Below, one piece after another: positions 1 to 5,447 of a DNA stretch of 5,447 nt (position 1 is the first letter of the stretch; every line of letters starts with the position of its first letter). The position numbers were made by a program, and so were the translations under genes. The DNA comes from Zetaproteobacteria bacterium (GTDB lineage Bacteria; Pseudomonadota; Zetaproteobacteria; Mariprofundales; Mariprofundaceae): assembly GCA_021545665.1 (NCBI GenBank), contig JAJRTX010000282.1, positions 1 to 5,447 on the forward strand, in the 5' to 3' direction. The notes beneath the pieces are model-generated. The model did no database searches and was not told where the DNA came from. It saw only the letters and a list, made by a program, of their open reading frames with translations.

Positions 1-27
1 ACCAATAAATCTAATCATTCTTTTCAT
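1..27 (-). CDS. 5' end of an unidentified minus-strand gene (partial)
   Basis: Only the first nine codons are in the window. On the minus strand an ATG at 27-25 opens a frame reading MKRMIRFIG with no stop before the left edge. The case for a real start is the ribosome binding site: the minus strand carries AAGGAGGTGA (positions 43-34), fully complementary to the 3' end of 16S rRNA, with a six-base spacer to the ATG. The basic then hydrophobic beginning would suit a signal peptide or a membrane protein, but nine residues cannot decide this. The gene runs divergently from everything else here, so it is a separate transcription unit. The product is not recognisable. Confidence 0.55.
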
Positions 28-132
28 GGTGACTCACCTCCTTGATTATGGCTCTGCCTTATCAGCAAAGTCCGGTAAGGATAATCCACGTACCTCAAGG
101 GTGGTGAGTCATCCCTTTCAAGAGGGAGCCAT
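28..132 (-). promoter_or_regulatory. Candidate structured 5' leader with sequesterable Shine-Dalgarno
   Basis: Read on the minus strand, this stretch precedes the ATG at 27 and has several complementary pairs. (a) Positions 126-132 match 48-54 (ATGGCTC with GAGCCAT), a possible closing stem. (b) Inside it, 57-63 pairs with 74-80 (one wobble if read as plus-strand RNA, one mismatch as minus-strand RNA), 86-89 with 101-104, and 113-116 with 123-126, giving a cloverleaf-like layout. (c) Positions 95-114 pair with 28-45 over 6+9+2 base pairs, covering the whole Shine-Dalgarno (34-43). (d) The Shine-Dalgarno end also forms a local GGTG-AGT-CACC hairpin at 28-38. Pairings (a) and (c) cross, so they are either alternatives or a pseudoknot. 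That is the layout of a translational riboswitch or thermosensor. I could not match it to a known riboswitch class. Confidence 0.4.
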
Positions 133-144
133 GATGTCTATCAG

Positions 145-417
145 GTGTTGACGGCCACAAATGGCCGACAGGCGGTTAACATATTCGAGGAGCATCAAGA
201 AGAGATTGACCTGTGTATTCTGGATGTTGTCATGCCGGTCATGGGTGGTGACAAGGCCGCCCAACATATTCGCCGGATCAATCCACATATGAAAATCATT
301 TTTTCGACCGGTTACGACAAGAATATCCAAACCGATATGATAAATGAAACAGTGCTAAGCAAGCCTTTCTCCATTATCGAGATGAGCCATCTGGTCCGAC
401 AGAAACTCGACATCTGA
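145..417 (+). pseudogene. Response-regulator receiver domain, N-terminally truncated
   Basis: The frame ending at the TGA at 415-417 encodes most of a CheY-like receiver domain. Visible landmarks are the phosphoacceptor Asp in ILDVVMP, the conserved Ser/Thr position in IIFSTGYD, and the conserved Lys in VLSKPFS. The first strand and helix with the acidic pair that binds magnesium (usually xxVDDE, about 30 residues) are absent. The same frame is open back to about 85, but residues before YQVLTATNG do not look like a receiver. The GTG at 145 has no Shine-Dalgarno at a useful distance, and the ATGs at 131 and 134 are out of frame and stop after a few codons. It is most simply the 3' remnant of a response regulator or of a hybrid histidine kinase ending in a receiver. 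Without the acidic pocket it should not be phosphorylated normally. Expression as a short protein cannot be excluded. Confidence 0.6.
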
Positions 418-690
418 AAACTGAATGCCTCCAGACTCAAGTTTCTTTCATTGGTCACTTTTCAATCATGGCCAATAGTTATTATGCAGCCTAAAACGAA
501 ATATGATATTCAGAAACCATAATGATTCATAATCTACTATCCACATTCATCCTCTATATAGGTTTCCTAGGCAATAAAAACCACCTCATTCCAATAGTGC
601 CCAGTTTTGTCCAAACCGGGGAGCCAAGCAGGGCTCGAACTGAGAACTTTATGAACGAGATATTTTTGCAGCGAAAAGCAATCAATAGTG
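418..690. other. AT-rich intergenic region, no gene seen
   Basis: No reading frame with a credible start or family resemblance is visible on either strand. The stretch is noticeably more AT-rich than the flanking genes. No convincing rho-independent terminator follows the receiver fragment. Two small hairpins near 600-636 are described separately. The 3' part leads into the control region of the tetR-type gene. Confidence 0.5.
600..636. repeat. Two adjacent small hairpins
   Basis: Hairpin one pairs CCC-A-GTTT (600-607) with AAAC-C-GGG (613-620), with one mismatch. Hairpin two pairs GAGCC (621-625) with GGCTC (632-636) across six bases. Neither is followed by a T tract on either strand, so they do not look like intrinsic terminators. 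The minus strand of 631-642 reads like a tRNA T-loop (AGTTCGAGCCC), but no T-stem or other tRNA arms can be drawn. The function is unknown; this may be a remnant of a repeat. Confidence 0.25.
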
Positions 691-723
691 AATAATGAAC
701 ATTATTGCTTGACGTTCAATATT
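691..723. promoter_or_regulatory. Candidate operator (dyad) and -35 box upstream of the TetR gene
   Basis: Two overlapping symmetries are visible. AATAATG-AA-CATTATT at 691-706 is a perfect palindrome of 7-bp arms. AATAATGAAC (691-700) is also repeated in inverse as GTTCAATATT (714-723), 8 of 10 matching, separated by 13 bases. The near-consensus -35 hexamer TTGACG (709-714) lies inside this dyad. The best -10 candidate at 17-bp spacing is the weak TTGAAT at 732-737, which would place transcription start almost at the ATG. TetR-family genes commonly carry their own operator immediately upstream, so autorepression of the operon from this site is the natural reading, but it is an inference. Confidence 0.45.
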
Positions 724-743
724 CAGGAGTTTTGAATAGCGGC

Positions 744-1319
744 ATGATAGATTCAACCCGTCAATTAATCCTTGATAAGGCCAGACAGCGCTTTGCACAT
801 TATGGGCTGAAAAAAACTACCATGGCCGAGATCGCTGTCGACTGTGATATGAGTGTTGGTAATCTGTACCGCTTTTTTAAAAACAAGGAAGCCATTGCTA
901 TGGCTGGCGCCAGCGCCTGCATGCTGGAAAAGGCGGAACGCTCGGAAGCACTGGCTGCCGGGCAGGATGATGCATGGCAAAAAATGAATCAATTTTTGCT
1001 TGATCGCCTGCGTTATATGCATGCCTTTGTCAGTGAAGCGCCGCATCTGCATGAGATGGTTGAATTTGTTATGATACGCTCTACGGATATATTACAGCAT
1101 TATGAAGACAGGGCGATTGAACAGATGTCTGCATTCCTTGAAGAGGGCATGACTACGGGACAGTTCCGGCAGGCCGATAGCCAGCAGCTCGCTTCATCCA
1201 TTTATATGGCCACATTCCGTTTCAATATGCCGTTGTGCATGGATGCCCCGCTGGAGCAGCTGGAGCAGGAACTGGAAATCATGCTTGATATGATACTCAA
1301 GGGACTAGAGGCCAGATGA
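744..1319 (+). CDS. TetR/AcrR-family transcriptional regulator
   Basis: A 191-residue protein, a typical TetR-family length. Residues 7-51 form the DNA-binding domain: a first helix (LILDKARQRFAHYG, 8-21), then the helix-turn-helix KTTMAEIAVDCDMSVGNLYRFFKNKEAI (24-51, quoted in its standard order), with the hallmark GNLYRFF recognition helix and the K-E-A turn after it. The rest is all-helical and variable, as expected for the ligand-binding and dimerisation domain; its ligand cannot be predicted. I chose the ATG at 744 because TetR proteins usually begin 8-12 residues before the first helix. A TTG at 705 would add 13 residues but lies in the candidate operator and lacks a Shine-Dalgarno. The ATG's own site is imperfect: AGGAG at 725-729 is 14 bases away. 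The stop overlaps the next start by four bases, so it probably controls and is co-transcribed with the transporters. Confidence 0.93.
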   Translation: MIDSTRQLILDKARQRFAHYGLKKTTMAEIAVDCDMSVGNLYRFFKNKEAIAMAGASACMLEKAERSEALAAGQDDAWQKMNQFLLDRLRYMHAFVSEAPHLHEMVEFVMIRSTDILQHYEDRAIEQMSAFLEEGMTTGQFRQADSQQLASSIYMATFRFNMPLCMDAPLEQLEQELEIMLDMILKGLEAR

Positions 1320-3661
1320 ACAAGTTCCTGCAACTGGTGACCAGTTGGCCAAAACTGGTGATTGTACTGGTTGTGGCTTTAACGATGGGCATTGCTTCGC
1401 AGATGGTGAAAATGCAGATTGAAACAGATATCGAGGCATTTATTCCCGAAGGGCATCAGGCGACCTTGAATAATGATCGCATGAAGGAAATTTTCGGCAC
1501 ACCCGATCTGCTGTGGATCGGCGTAATCCGCGATGATGGCGGCATCTATCAGAGCGATACGCTTAAAGTGATTCAGGATATCACCGAACGCGTTCGTCTG
1601 CTGCCGGGCATAGTTGATATGGATGTCGTATCGATTGCCACTGAAGACAATATTCGCGGTACTGCCGATGGCATGGAGGTGGAACCCTTCATGGATGTCG
1701 TACCGCAGGATAAGGCAGGTCTGCTGGCGCTGAAAAAGAACATTCATGATTTCGATGTGTTTGACGGTTTTATTGTCGCACAGGACGGTACTGCCGCTGC
1801 CATTCTGGCTGAAATTGAAACCCAGGAGCTGCTTGCTGAGCGAGGACTGGATAAGTTCAAGGTTTATGAAAAGGTTCAGGCCATAGTTGATGAAATAGGA
1901 AAAAATCGCCCCGAGCAGTTTCATGTGGCAGGCATGCCGGTGGCTGAATCGACACTGGGCCTGTATATTTCGGAAGACTTGGGCCTGATGATGCCCCTGG
2001 TATTCCTGGTACTCGCCATCCTGCTGTTTTTCACCTACCGATCCGTGCGCGGCATTGTAATTCCGCTGGCTGTGGTTTTACTGTCTGTGATGGCCGCTTT
2101 GGGTATTATGGCGGCAGTCGGGGTGCCGATGTATCCAACCACAACGATGGTACCGGTCACACTGATGGCCATTGGCGTGGCCGATGCGATTCATATTCTG
2201 GGCAAATATTACGAGCTGGCACTGACAGATCCGGACAGGCACAGACGTGAAGTCGTCCTCGATGCAATGAATGAAATGTGGCGACCGGTGATGCTGACCT
2301 CGTTTACCACAGCAATCGGCTTCCTGTCATTTCTGACCATGGAAATGGTTCCGCTGCAGATGATGGGCGTGTTTGCGGCTGTCGGCATTATATATGCGCT
2401 GTTCGTTTCACTGACGCTGGTGCCTGCAATTCTGGCTCTGATGCCGGTGCGGGTGCCGAAAAAAATGGCCGCCAAAGTTGCGGATCACGGGCTGGAACGG
2501 GCTGATTTCATCTCGGCTTCTCTGGCCCGGTTGGGCATCTGGGTTGGCGGCCATGTGACGCATACCCTTTTTCTGACCAGCTTGCTGATTTTTCTCTGTG
2601 CATGGGCTGCAAGCAAGGTGTATGTGAACGATTCCTATGTGGCTAATTTCCAGCAGGACTCGGCCATTGTGCTGGCAGATAAGGAGATCAATAAGCGCTT
2701 TATCGGTTCTTATCAAATGAATCTGGTGATTACAGCCCGGCAGCAGGGCGCATTTTATGATCCTGCCCTGCTTAAGGCTGTCTGGGCCTTTCAGCAAGAC
2801 ATGGAGAAAATTCCCGGTGTCGGCGGTTCAATCAGTATTGCTGATTATATTCGGAAAATGAATCGATCCCTGAATGAAAACAGGGCAGAGATGGCGAAAA
2901 TTCCGGATTCATCAGATCTGATTGCCCAGTATTTTCTGCTTTATTCTTTTTCCGGCGCGCCTGACGATTTTTCCGAAGTGGTGGATTCCGAGTATCGCAG
3001 GGCCAATATCCGGCTGTTTCTGAATAATGGCATTTACAAGAATTACCATCCGATTGAAAATGGTATCAGTGAATTGGCAAAGCGCTATTTTGAGCCGCTG
3101 GGTGTAGAGTGGTTTTTGGCCGGTAATGCCCATATCTCTTATGTGCAGACCACTATGATTACCGATAATCTGCGCTTTAATATTATTGCTACGGTGTTGG
3201 CCATTTTTCTCGCAGCATGGGCCATGATGCGCTCGTTTGTTGCTGGCATGTTTGTTATGACACCGGTGCTGGCAGCAGTGATTTTGAACTTCGCCTTTAT
3301 GGGGTTGACGGAGACGACAATAGGGTGGGGCTCGTCGATGTTCACCTCGATAGCAATATGTATCGGGGTGGATTATGCCATTCATCTGATCTATAAATTC
3401 CGCAACGAATTTGCCCGTACGACCACCTCATTACAGGTATTGACCCGCACACTGGCAACTACCGGCAAGACGATATTATTTAATGCCGTTGTTGTGATCG
3501 CCGGTTTTCTGGTCTTGCTGGCAAGTGCCATGCCGCCCAATCAGCAGATGGGGTTGCTGGTGTCTGCGGCCATGCTGTCTTCTTTTATCGCCACGCTGAC
3601 CGTGATGCCGGCACTGATTCTGGCAGCCCGTCCGCGATTTGTATTCGGAGAAAAGGCATGA
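1316..3661 (+). CDS. MMPL/RND superfamily transporter (COG1033-like), complete
   Basis: A 781-residue inner-membrane protein with the internal duplication of the RND fold. Half one has TM1 at about 13-30, a periplasmic domain at about 33-222, and five TM segments at about 223-376. Half two has a TM at about 414-432, a second periplasmic domain at about 435-618, and a TM bundle at about 620-770. The proton-relay helices are visible: GVADAIH (287-293) in TM4 and GVDYAIH (684-690) in TM10, with Asp290 and Asp686. The Ile-Arg-Gly-Thr segment at 113-116, followed by EVE (121-123) and FM (125-126), recurs in the paralogue at 4677. The family exports hydrophobic molecules using the proton gradient; MmpL and the hopanoid transporter HpnN are characterised relatives. 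The start overlaps the tetR stop as ATGA, with AGAGG at 1307-1311, implying translational coupling. No outer-membrane channel or periplasmic adaptor gene is adjacent, unlike tripartite drug pumps. The cargo is unknown. Confidence 0.93.
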   Translation: MNKFLQLVTSWPKLVIVLVVALTMGIASQMVKMQIETDIEAFIPEGHQATLNNDRMKEIFGTPDLLWIGVIRDDGGIYQSDTLKVIQDITERVRLLPGIVDMDVVSIATEDNIRGTADGMEVEPFMDVVPQDKAGLLALKKNIHDFDVFDGFIVAQDGTAAAILAEIETQELLAERGLDKFKVYEKVQAIVDEIGKNRPEQFHVAGMPVAESTLGLYISEDLGLMMPLVFLVLAILLFFTYRSVRGIVIPLAVVLLSVMAALGIMAAVGVPMYPTTTMVPVTLMAIGVADAIHILGKYYELALTDPDRHRREVVLDAMNEMWRPVMLTSFTTAIGFLSFLTMEMVPLQMMGVFAAVGIIYALFVSLTLVPAILALMPVRVPKKMAAKVADHGLERADFISASLARLGIWVGGHVTHTLFLTSLLIFLCAWAASKVYVNDSYVANFQQDSAIVLADKEINKRFIGSYQMNLVITARQQGAFYDPALLKAVWAFQQDMEKIPGVGGSISIADYIRKMNRSLNENRAEMAKIPDSSDLIAQYFLLYSFSGAPDDFSEVVDSEYRRANIRLFLNNGIYKNYHPIENGISELAKRYFEPLGVEWFLAGNAHISYVQTTMITDNLRFNIIATVLAIFLAAWAMMRSFVAGMFVMTPVLAAVILNFAFMGLTETTIGWGSSMFTSIAICIGVDYAIHLIYKFRNEFARTTTSLQVLTRTLATTGKTILFNAVVVIAGFLVLLASAMPPNQQMGLLVSAAMLSSFIATLTVMPALILAARPRFVFGEKA

Positions 3662-3671
3662 ACAGAACCTT

Positions 3672-3803
3672 TTACCACGAAGAGTAAGAAGGAGGAATAA
3701 TAATGATAGCTATGCAATGTACTTTTTTGTTTTTTCGTGCTCTTCGTCCCTCAGGGGATATTCTCTTTCGCAAGCGAAATTCACCTGATGTCCTGCGTGG
3801 TAA
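3672..3803. repeat. Candidate 132-bp inverted-repeat element in the intra-operon spacer
   Basis: The ends are inverted copies: TTACCACGaAG (3672-3682) and CTgCGTGGTAA (3793-3803), with eight outermost bases exact and 10 of 11 overall. Inside, ACGAAGAG (3677-3684) is complementary to CTCTTCGT (3740-3747), TTTCGC-AA-GCGAAA at 3766-3779 is a perfect palindrome, and there is a T-rich run at 3722-3735. CCACGAAG-type motifs are, as I recall, frequent in dispersed intergenic repeats of many bacteria. No target-site duplication is obvious. It could be a small non-autonomous mobile repeat or simply a structured mRNA segment. None of the hairpins is followed by a T tract, so I do not read it as a terminator. 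Confidence 0.35.
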
Positions 3804-3825
3804 CTATTTAAGGAGATTGATATGA
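3703..3825 (+). CDS. Possible 40-residue small ORF, translationally linked to the next gene
   Basis: An ATG at 3703 follows AAGGAGG (3689-3695) with a seven-base spacer, the best ribosome binding site in the operon. The frame runs 40 codons to a TGA at 3823-3825 that overlaps the next gene's ATG as ATGA, the same junction seen between the tetR-type gene and the first transporter. The predicted peptide starts MIAMQCTFLFF, is strongly basic in its second half (FRKR, RRLI) and resembles no family I know. It overlaps most of the candidate inverted-repeat element, so the frame may be fortuitous. If translated, it could act as a leader that couples ribosomes to the LolA-like gene rather than as a working protein. 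Confidence 0.27.
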   Translation: MIAMQCTFLFFRALRPSGDILFRKRNSPDVLRGNYLRRLI

Positions 3826-4637
3826 ACTTACAGAAAATTGCCTTGATTGTTTTTGCTCTGGCTATTGCTACCGGCATGGCATCGGTACTTTCTTATGGCG
3901 AGGAACTCAGTGGAGATCAGATTATGCAGCGGGTGAATAACAGGGATGACGGCGATGATCTGACCCAGAAAATTCACCAGAAGCTGATTGATAAGCGCGG
4001 CGGCATACGTGAGCGCCATATGGTTTCCTTCCGCAAGGATTACGGTAAAGATAACAAGGGTATCTCCTATTTTCTCAAACCAGCCAATATCCGCGATACG
4101 GCGTTGTTGACCTACGATTATGATGGTGTGGAGCGCGATGATGATCAATGGTTATACCTGCCGGCACTGAAGAAGGTGCGTCGTATTTCCGCATCGGATC
4201 GTGGCGATTATTTCATGGGCACTGACTTCACTTTTGAAGATATTAAACAGACACCGGAACTGGAAGATTACAACTGGACGGTGACCGGCTCTGAGAAAAT
4301 CGACGGTTTTGATTGCTGGGTTGTGCAGGGCGTGCCGAAAACAGATGAATTGAAAAAGAATCTTGGTTATTCAAAAACCGTCAACTATGTGCGTAAAGAT
4401 ATTGATATGGCAATTCGCATTGATTACTGGGATCGCAAGGGCCAGGAATTGAAACATTTTAACATTACCTCGCTTGAACAGATCGATGGTATCTGGACTG
4501 CAACCGGCATGTCGATGGAGAATATACAGACCCGGCATAAGACCGAGATGGTATTTTCCGAACAGATATACAATACGGGGCTTTCCGACCGCACTTTTTC
4601 CGAGCGTATGCTCAAACGCGGCTATCGCGGTAAATAG
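3822..4637 (+). CDS. Secreted LolA-like 'outer membrane lipoprotein-sorting protein'
   Basis: A 271-residue protein with an N-terminal signal peptide: a basic start (MNLQK), a hydrophobic core at 6-23 and a likely cleavage near SYG-EE (24-28). There is no lipobox cysteine, so the mature form should be soluble in the periplasm. The core matches the LolA-like/COG2834-type family usually annotated as outer membrane lipoprotein-sorting protein. Diagnostic stretches are ISYFLKP (81-87), the acidic DDDQWLYLPALKKVRRI (106-122) and RGDYFMGTDFTFEDI (127-141). Such proteins have an open beta-barrel-like fold that holds an acyl chain or lipid. AAGGAG at 3810-3815, six bases from the ATG, supports the start. 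Lying between two MMPL transporters, it is the natural candidate to receive or deliver their cargo. It is not canonical LolA, which lacks the WLYLP...FMGTDF block. The specific ligand cannot be told. Confidence 0.88.
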   Translation: MNLQKIALIVFALAIATGMASVLSYGEELSGDQIMQRVNNRDDGDDLTQKIHQKLIDKRGGIRERHMVSFRKDYGKDNKGISYFLKPANIRDTALLTYDYDGVERDDDQWLYLPALKKVRRISASDRGDYFMGTDFTFEDIKQTPELEDYNWTVTGSEKIDGFDCWVVQGVPKTDELKKNLGYSKTVNYVRKDIDMAIRIDYWDRKGQELKHFNITSLEQIDGIWTATGMSMENIQTRHKTEMVFSEQIYNTGLSDRTFSERMLKRGYRGK

Positions 4638-4676
4638 GCCATATGAATATAAAAAATTAGACGCATTGGGATCATT

Positions 4677-5447
4677 ATGAAATCTGTTTTTGACTGGGTG
4701 CTCAGGCATCCCAAGTGGATTATTATACTGCTGATTGCTGTAACCGGCATGGCCATGAGCCAGCTGCGCAATATGCAACTGGAGACAGACCTTGAGGCCA
4801 TGCTGCCCAAGGATCTGGATGCTTATGTCAATAAATATGTACTGGAGGAGCGCTTTGGTGCTGAGGATATGGTGGTTATCGGTATCCTCAACGACACCCC
4901 TGACGGGGTGTACAATCCGCATACGCTGAAGCTGGTCGCTGAATTGACCGACTGGCTGCAGACGCAAGCTGAATTTCAGACGCTGGCCATGAATGATCTG
5001 CTCTCGCTTTCCACCATCAAGGATATCCGGGGCACCGATGAAGGGCTTGAAGTCGAACAGTTCATGGAAAATGTACCGACTGAAAACGAAGCTATTACCC
5101 ATATGAAAGAGCGCATGCATGCCTTTGGCGTGTATGAAGGTTCGATTGTTTCAGCTGATGGCAAGGGCACGATTCTGGCTGTAAAACCGGTGCATGATGC
5201 ACATCAGTATCCGAAAATTTATGATCTGGTGAAAGAGAAAGTGGCCGAGCTGCAAGCGCGTGGTGGCAGCGAACAGTTTTTTGTTTCCGGACGTCCGATT
5301 ATCGAGGGTGTGTTCGGCCAGTACATGCCTGCTGAAATGAAGCGCATGCAACCGATGGTAATGGCACTGCTTGTGTTGCTGTTGTTTCTGGCCTTCCGCA
5401 GTCCGCGCGGCGTGCTGATGCCGCTGCTGGTGGTGGTGGTGGCCGAG
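4677..5447 (+). CDS. Second MMPL/RND superfamily transporter (5' part, runs off the window)
   Basis: The frame is open from the ATG at 4677 to the window edge, giving 257 residues of a protein presumably near 780. It mirrors the first half of the transporter at 1316: TM1 at about 14-30 after HPKW, then LETDLEAMLP (35-44, cf. IETDIEAFIP), a periplasmic domain to about 222, and TM2 from about 226, ending just after the RSPRG turn (241-245). The shared IRGT (117-120), EVE (125-127) and FM (129-130) signature shows the two are paralogues. The proton-relay helices lie beyond the edge. It starts 39 bases after the LolA-like stop with no terminator between, so it should be in the same transcript. 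The Shine-Dalgarno is weak (GGGA at 4668-4671), suggesting lower translation than its neighbours. Like the first copy, it is expected to export a hydrophobic substrate, perhaps a different one or as a partner subunit. Confidence 0.93.
   Translation, partial: MKSVFDWVLRHPKWIIILLIAVTGMAMSQLRNMQLETDLEAMLPKDLDAYVNKYVLEERFGAEDMVVIGILNDTPDGVYNPHTLKLVAELTDWLQTQAEFQTLAMNDLLSLSTIKDIRGTDEGLEVEQFMENVPTENEAITHMKERMHAFGVYEGSIVSADGKGTILAVKPVHDAHQYPKIYDLVKEKVAELQARGGSEQFFVSGRPIIEGVFGQYMPAEMKRMQPMVMALLVLLLFLAFRSPRGVLMPLLVVVVAE

Noticed and set aside
33..43. CTCACCTCCTT looks like the 3' end of 16S rRNA
   Set aside because: The sequence before it is unrelated to the conserved 16S 3' region. Its complement is a Shine-Dalgarno properly spaced from a minus-strand ATG, which explains it better.
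48..132. tRNA-like cloverleaf of about 85 nt with a 7-bp closing stem on the plus strand
   Set aside because: The T-loop lacks the standard GTTCRA context, the anticodon arm does not form a proper 5-bp stem with a 7-base loop, and no CCA end follows. I kept it only as a structured leader on the other strand.
631..642. tRNA T-loop-like string on the minus strand
   Set aside because: The flanking five bases on each side do not pair as a T-stem, and no anticodon or D arm is found nearby, so I do not call a tRNA.
705..743. TTG start extending the TetR protein by 13 residues
   Set aside because: There is no Shine-Dalgarno. The extension covers the dyad and -35-like box, and the family normally starts close to the first helix, as with the ATG at 744.
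1379..1924. 181-codon minus-strand reading frame
   Set aside because: It lies entirely opposite the MMPL gene and its translation has no recognisable domain, so it is a shadow frame.
3766..3779. TTTCGC-AA-GCGAAA as an intrinsic terminator
   Set aside because: The stem is AT-rich at its base with almost no loop, and no T run follows on either strand. It also lies inside an apparent operon.
4371..5120. 249-codon minus-strand reading frame
   Set aside because: It spans the end of the LolA-like gene and the start of the second MMPL gene, both of which have clear family features on the plus strand. The minus translation shows no domain.

Overview
The window looks like chromosomal DNA from a Gram-negative bacterium with an outer membrane. 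The evidence is two large RND/MMPL inner-membrane exporters and a secreted LolA-like protein, which only make sense across a two-membrane envelope. Base composition is moderate in the genes and clearly AT-richer at about 418-743. A proteobacterium is likely, but I cannot name a genus from sequence alone.

Left part (1-743). The first 27 bases are the start of a minus-strand gene that leaves the window, preceded by a perfect ten-base Shine-Dalgarno sequence. Its leader (about 28-132) is rich in complementary segments, including one that could sequester that ribosome binding site, so it is a candidate cis-regulatory RNA. Abutting it on the plus strand is a two-component receiver domain that lacks its first quarter. 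A gene-poor AT-rich spacer with minor hairpins follows, ending in a dyad that is a plausible operator for the next gene.

Main part (744-5447). Four genes lie on the plus strand in what reads as one operon: a TetR-family repressor; a complete 781-residue MMPL/RND transporter whose start overlaps the repressor's stop (ATGA); a 271-residue secreted LolA-like 'outer membrane lipoprotein-sorting' protein; and the first 257 residues of a second, paralogous MMPL transporter that runs off the right edge. Between the first transporter and the LolA-like gene is a 160-bp spacer. It holds a candidate 132-bp inverted-repeat element and a 40-codon small ORF with an excellent ribosome binding site, whose stop overlaps the next start.

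How the genes may work together (inference). The two MMPL proteins would be proton-driven extractors of a hydrophobic molecule (lipid, lipid-linked molecule or lipoprotein) from the inner membrane. The LolA-like protein would carry it through the periplasm, and the TetR protein would sense the cargo or a related amphiphile and control the operon. The cargo is not evident from the sequence.
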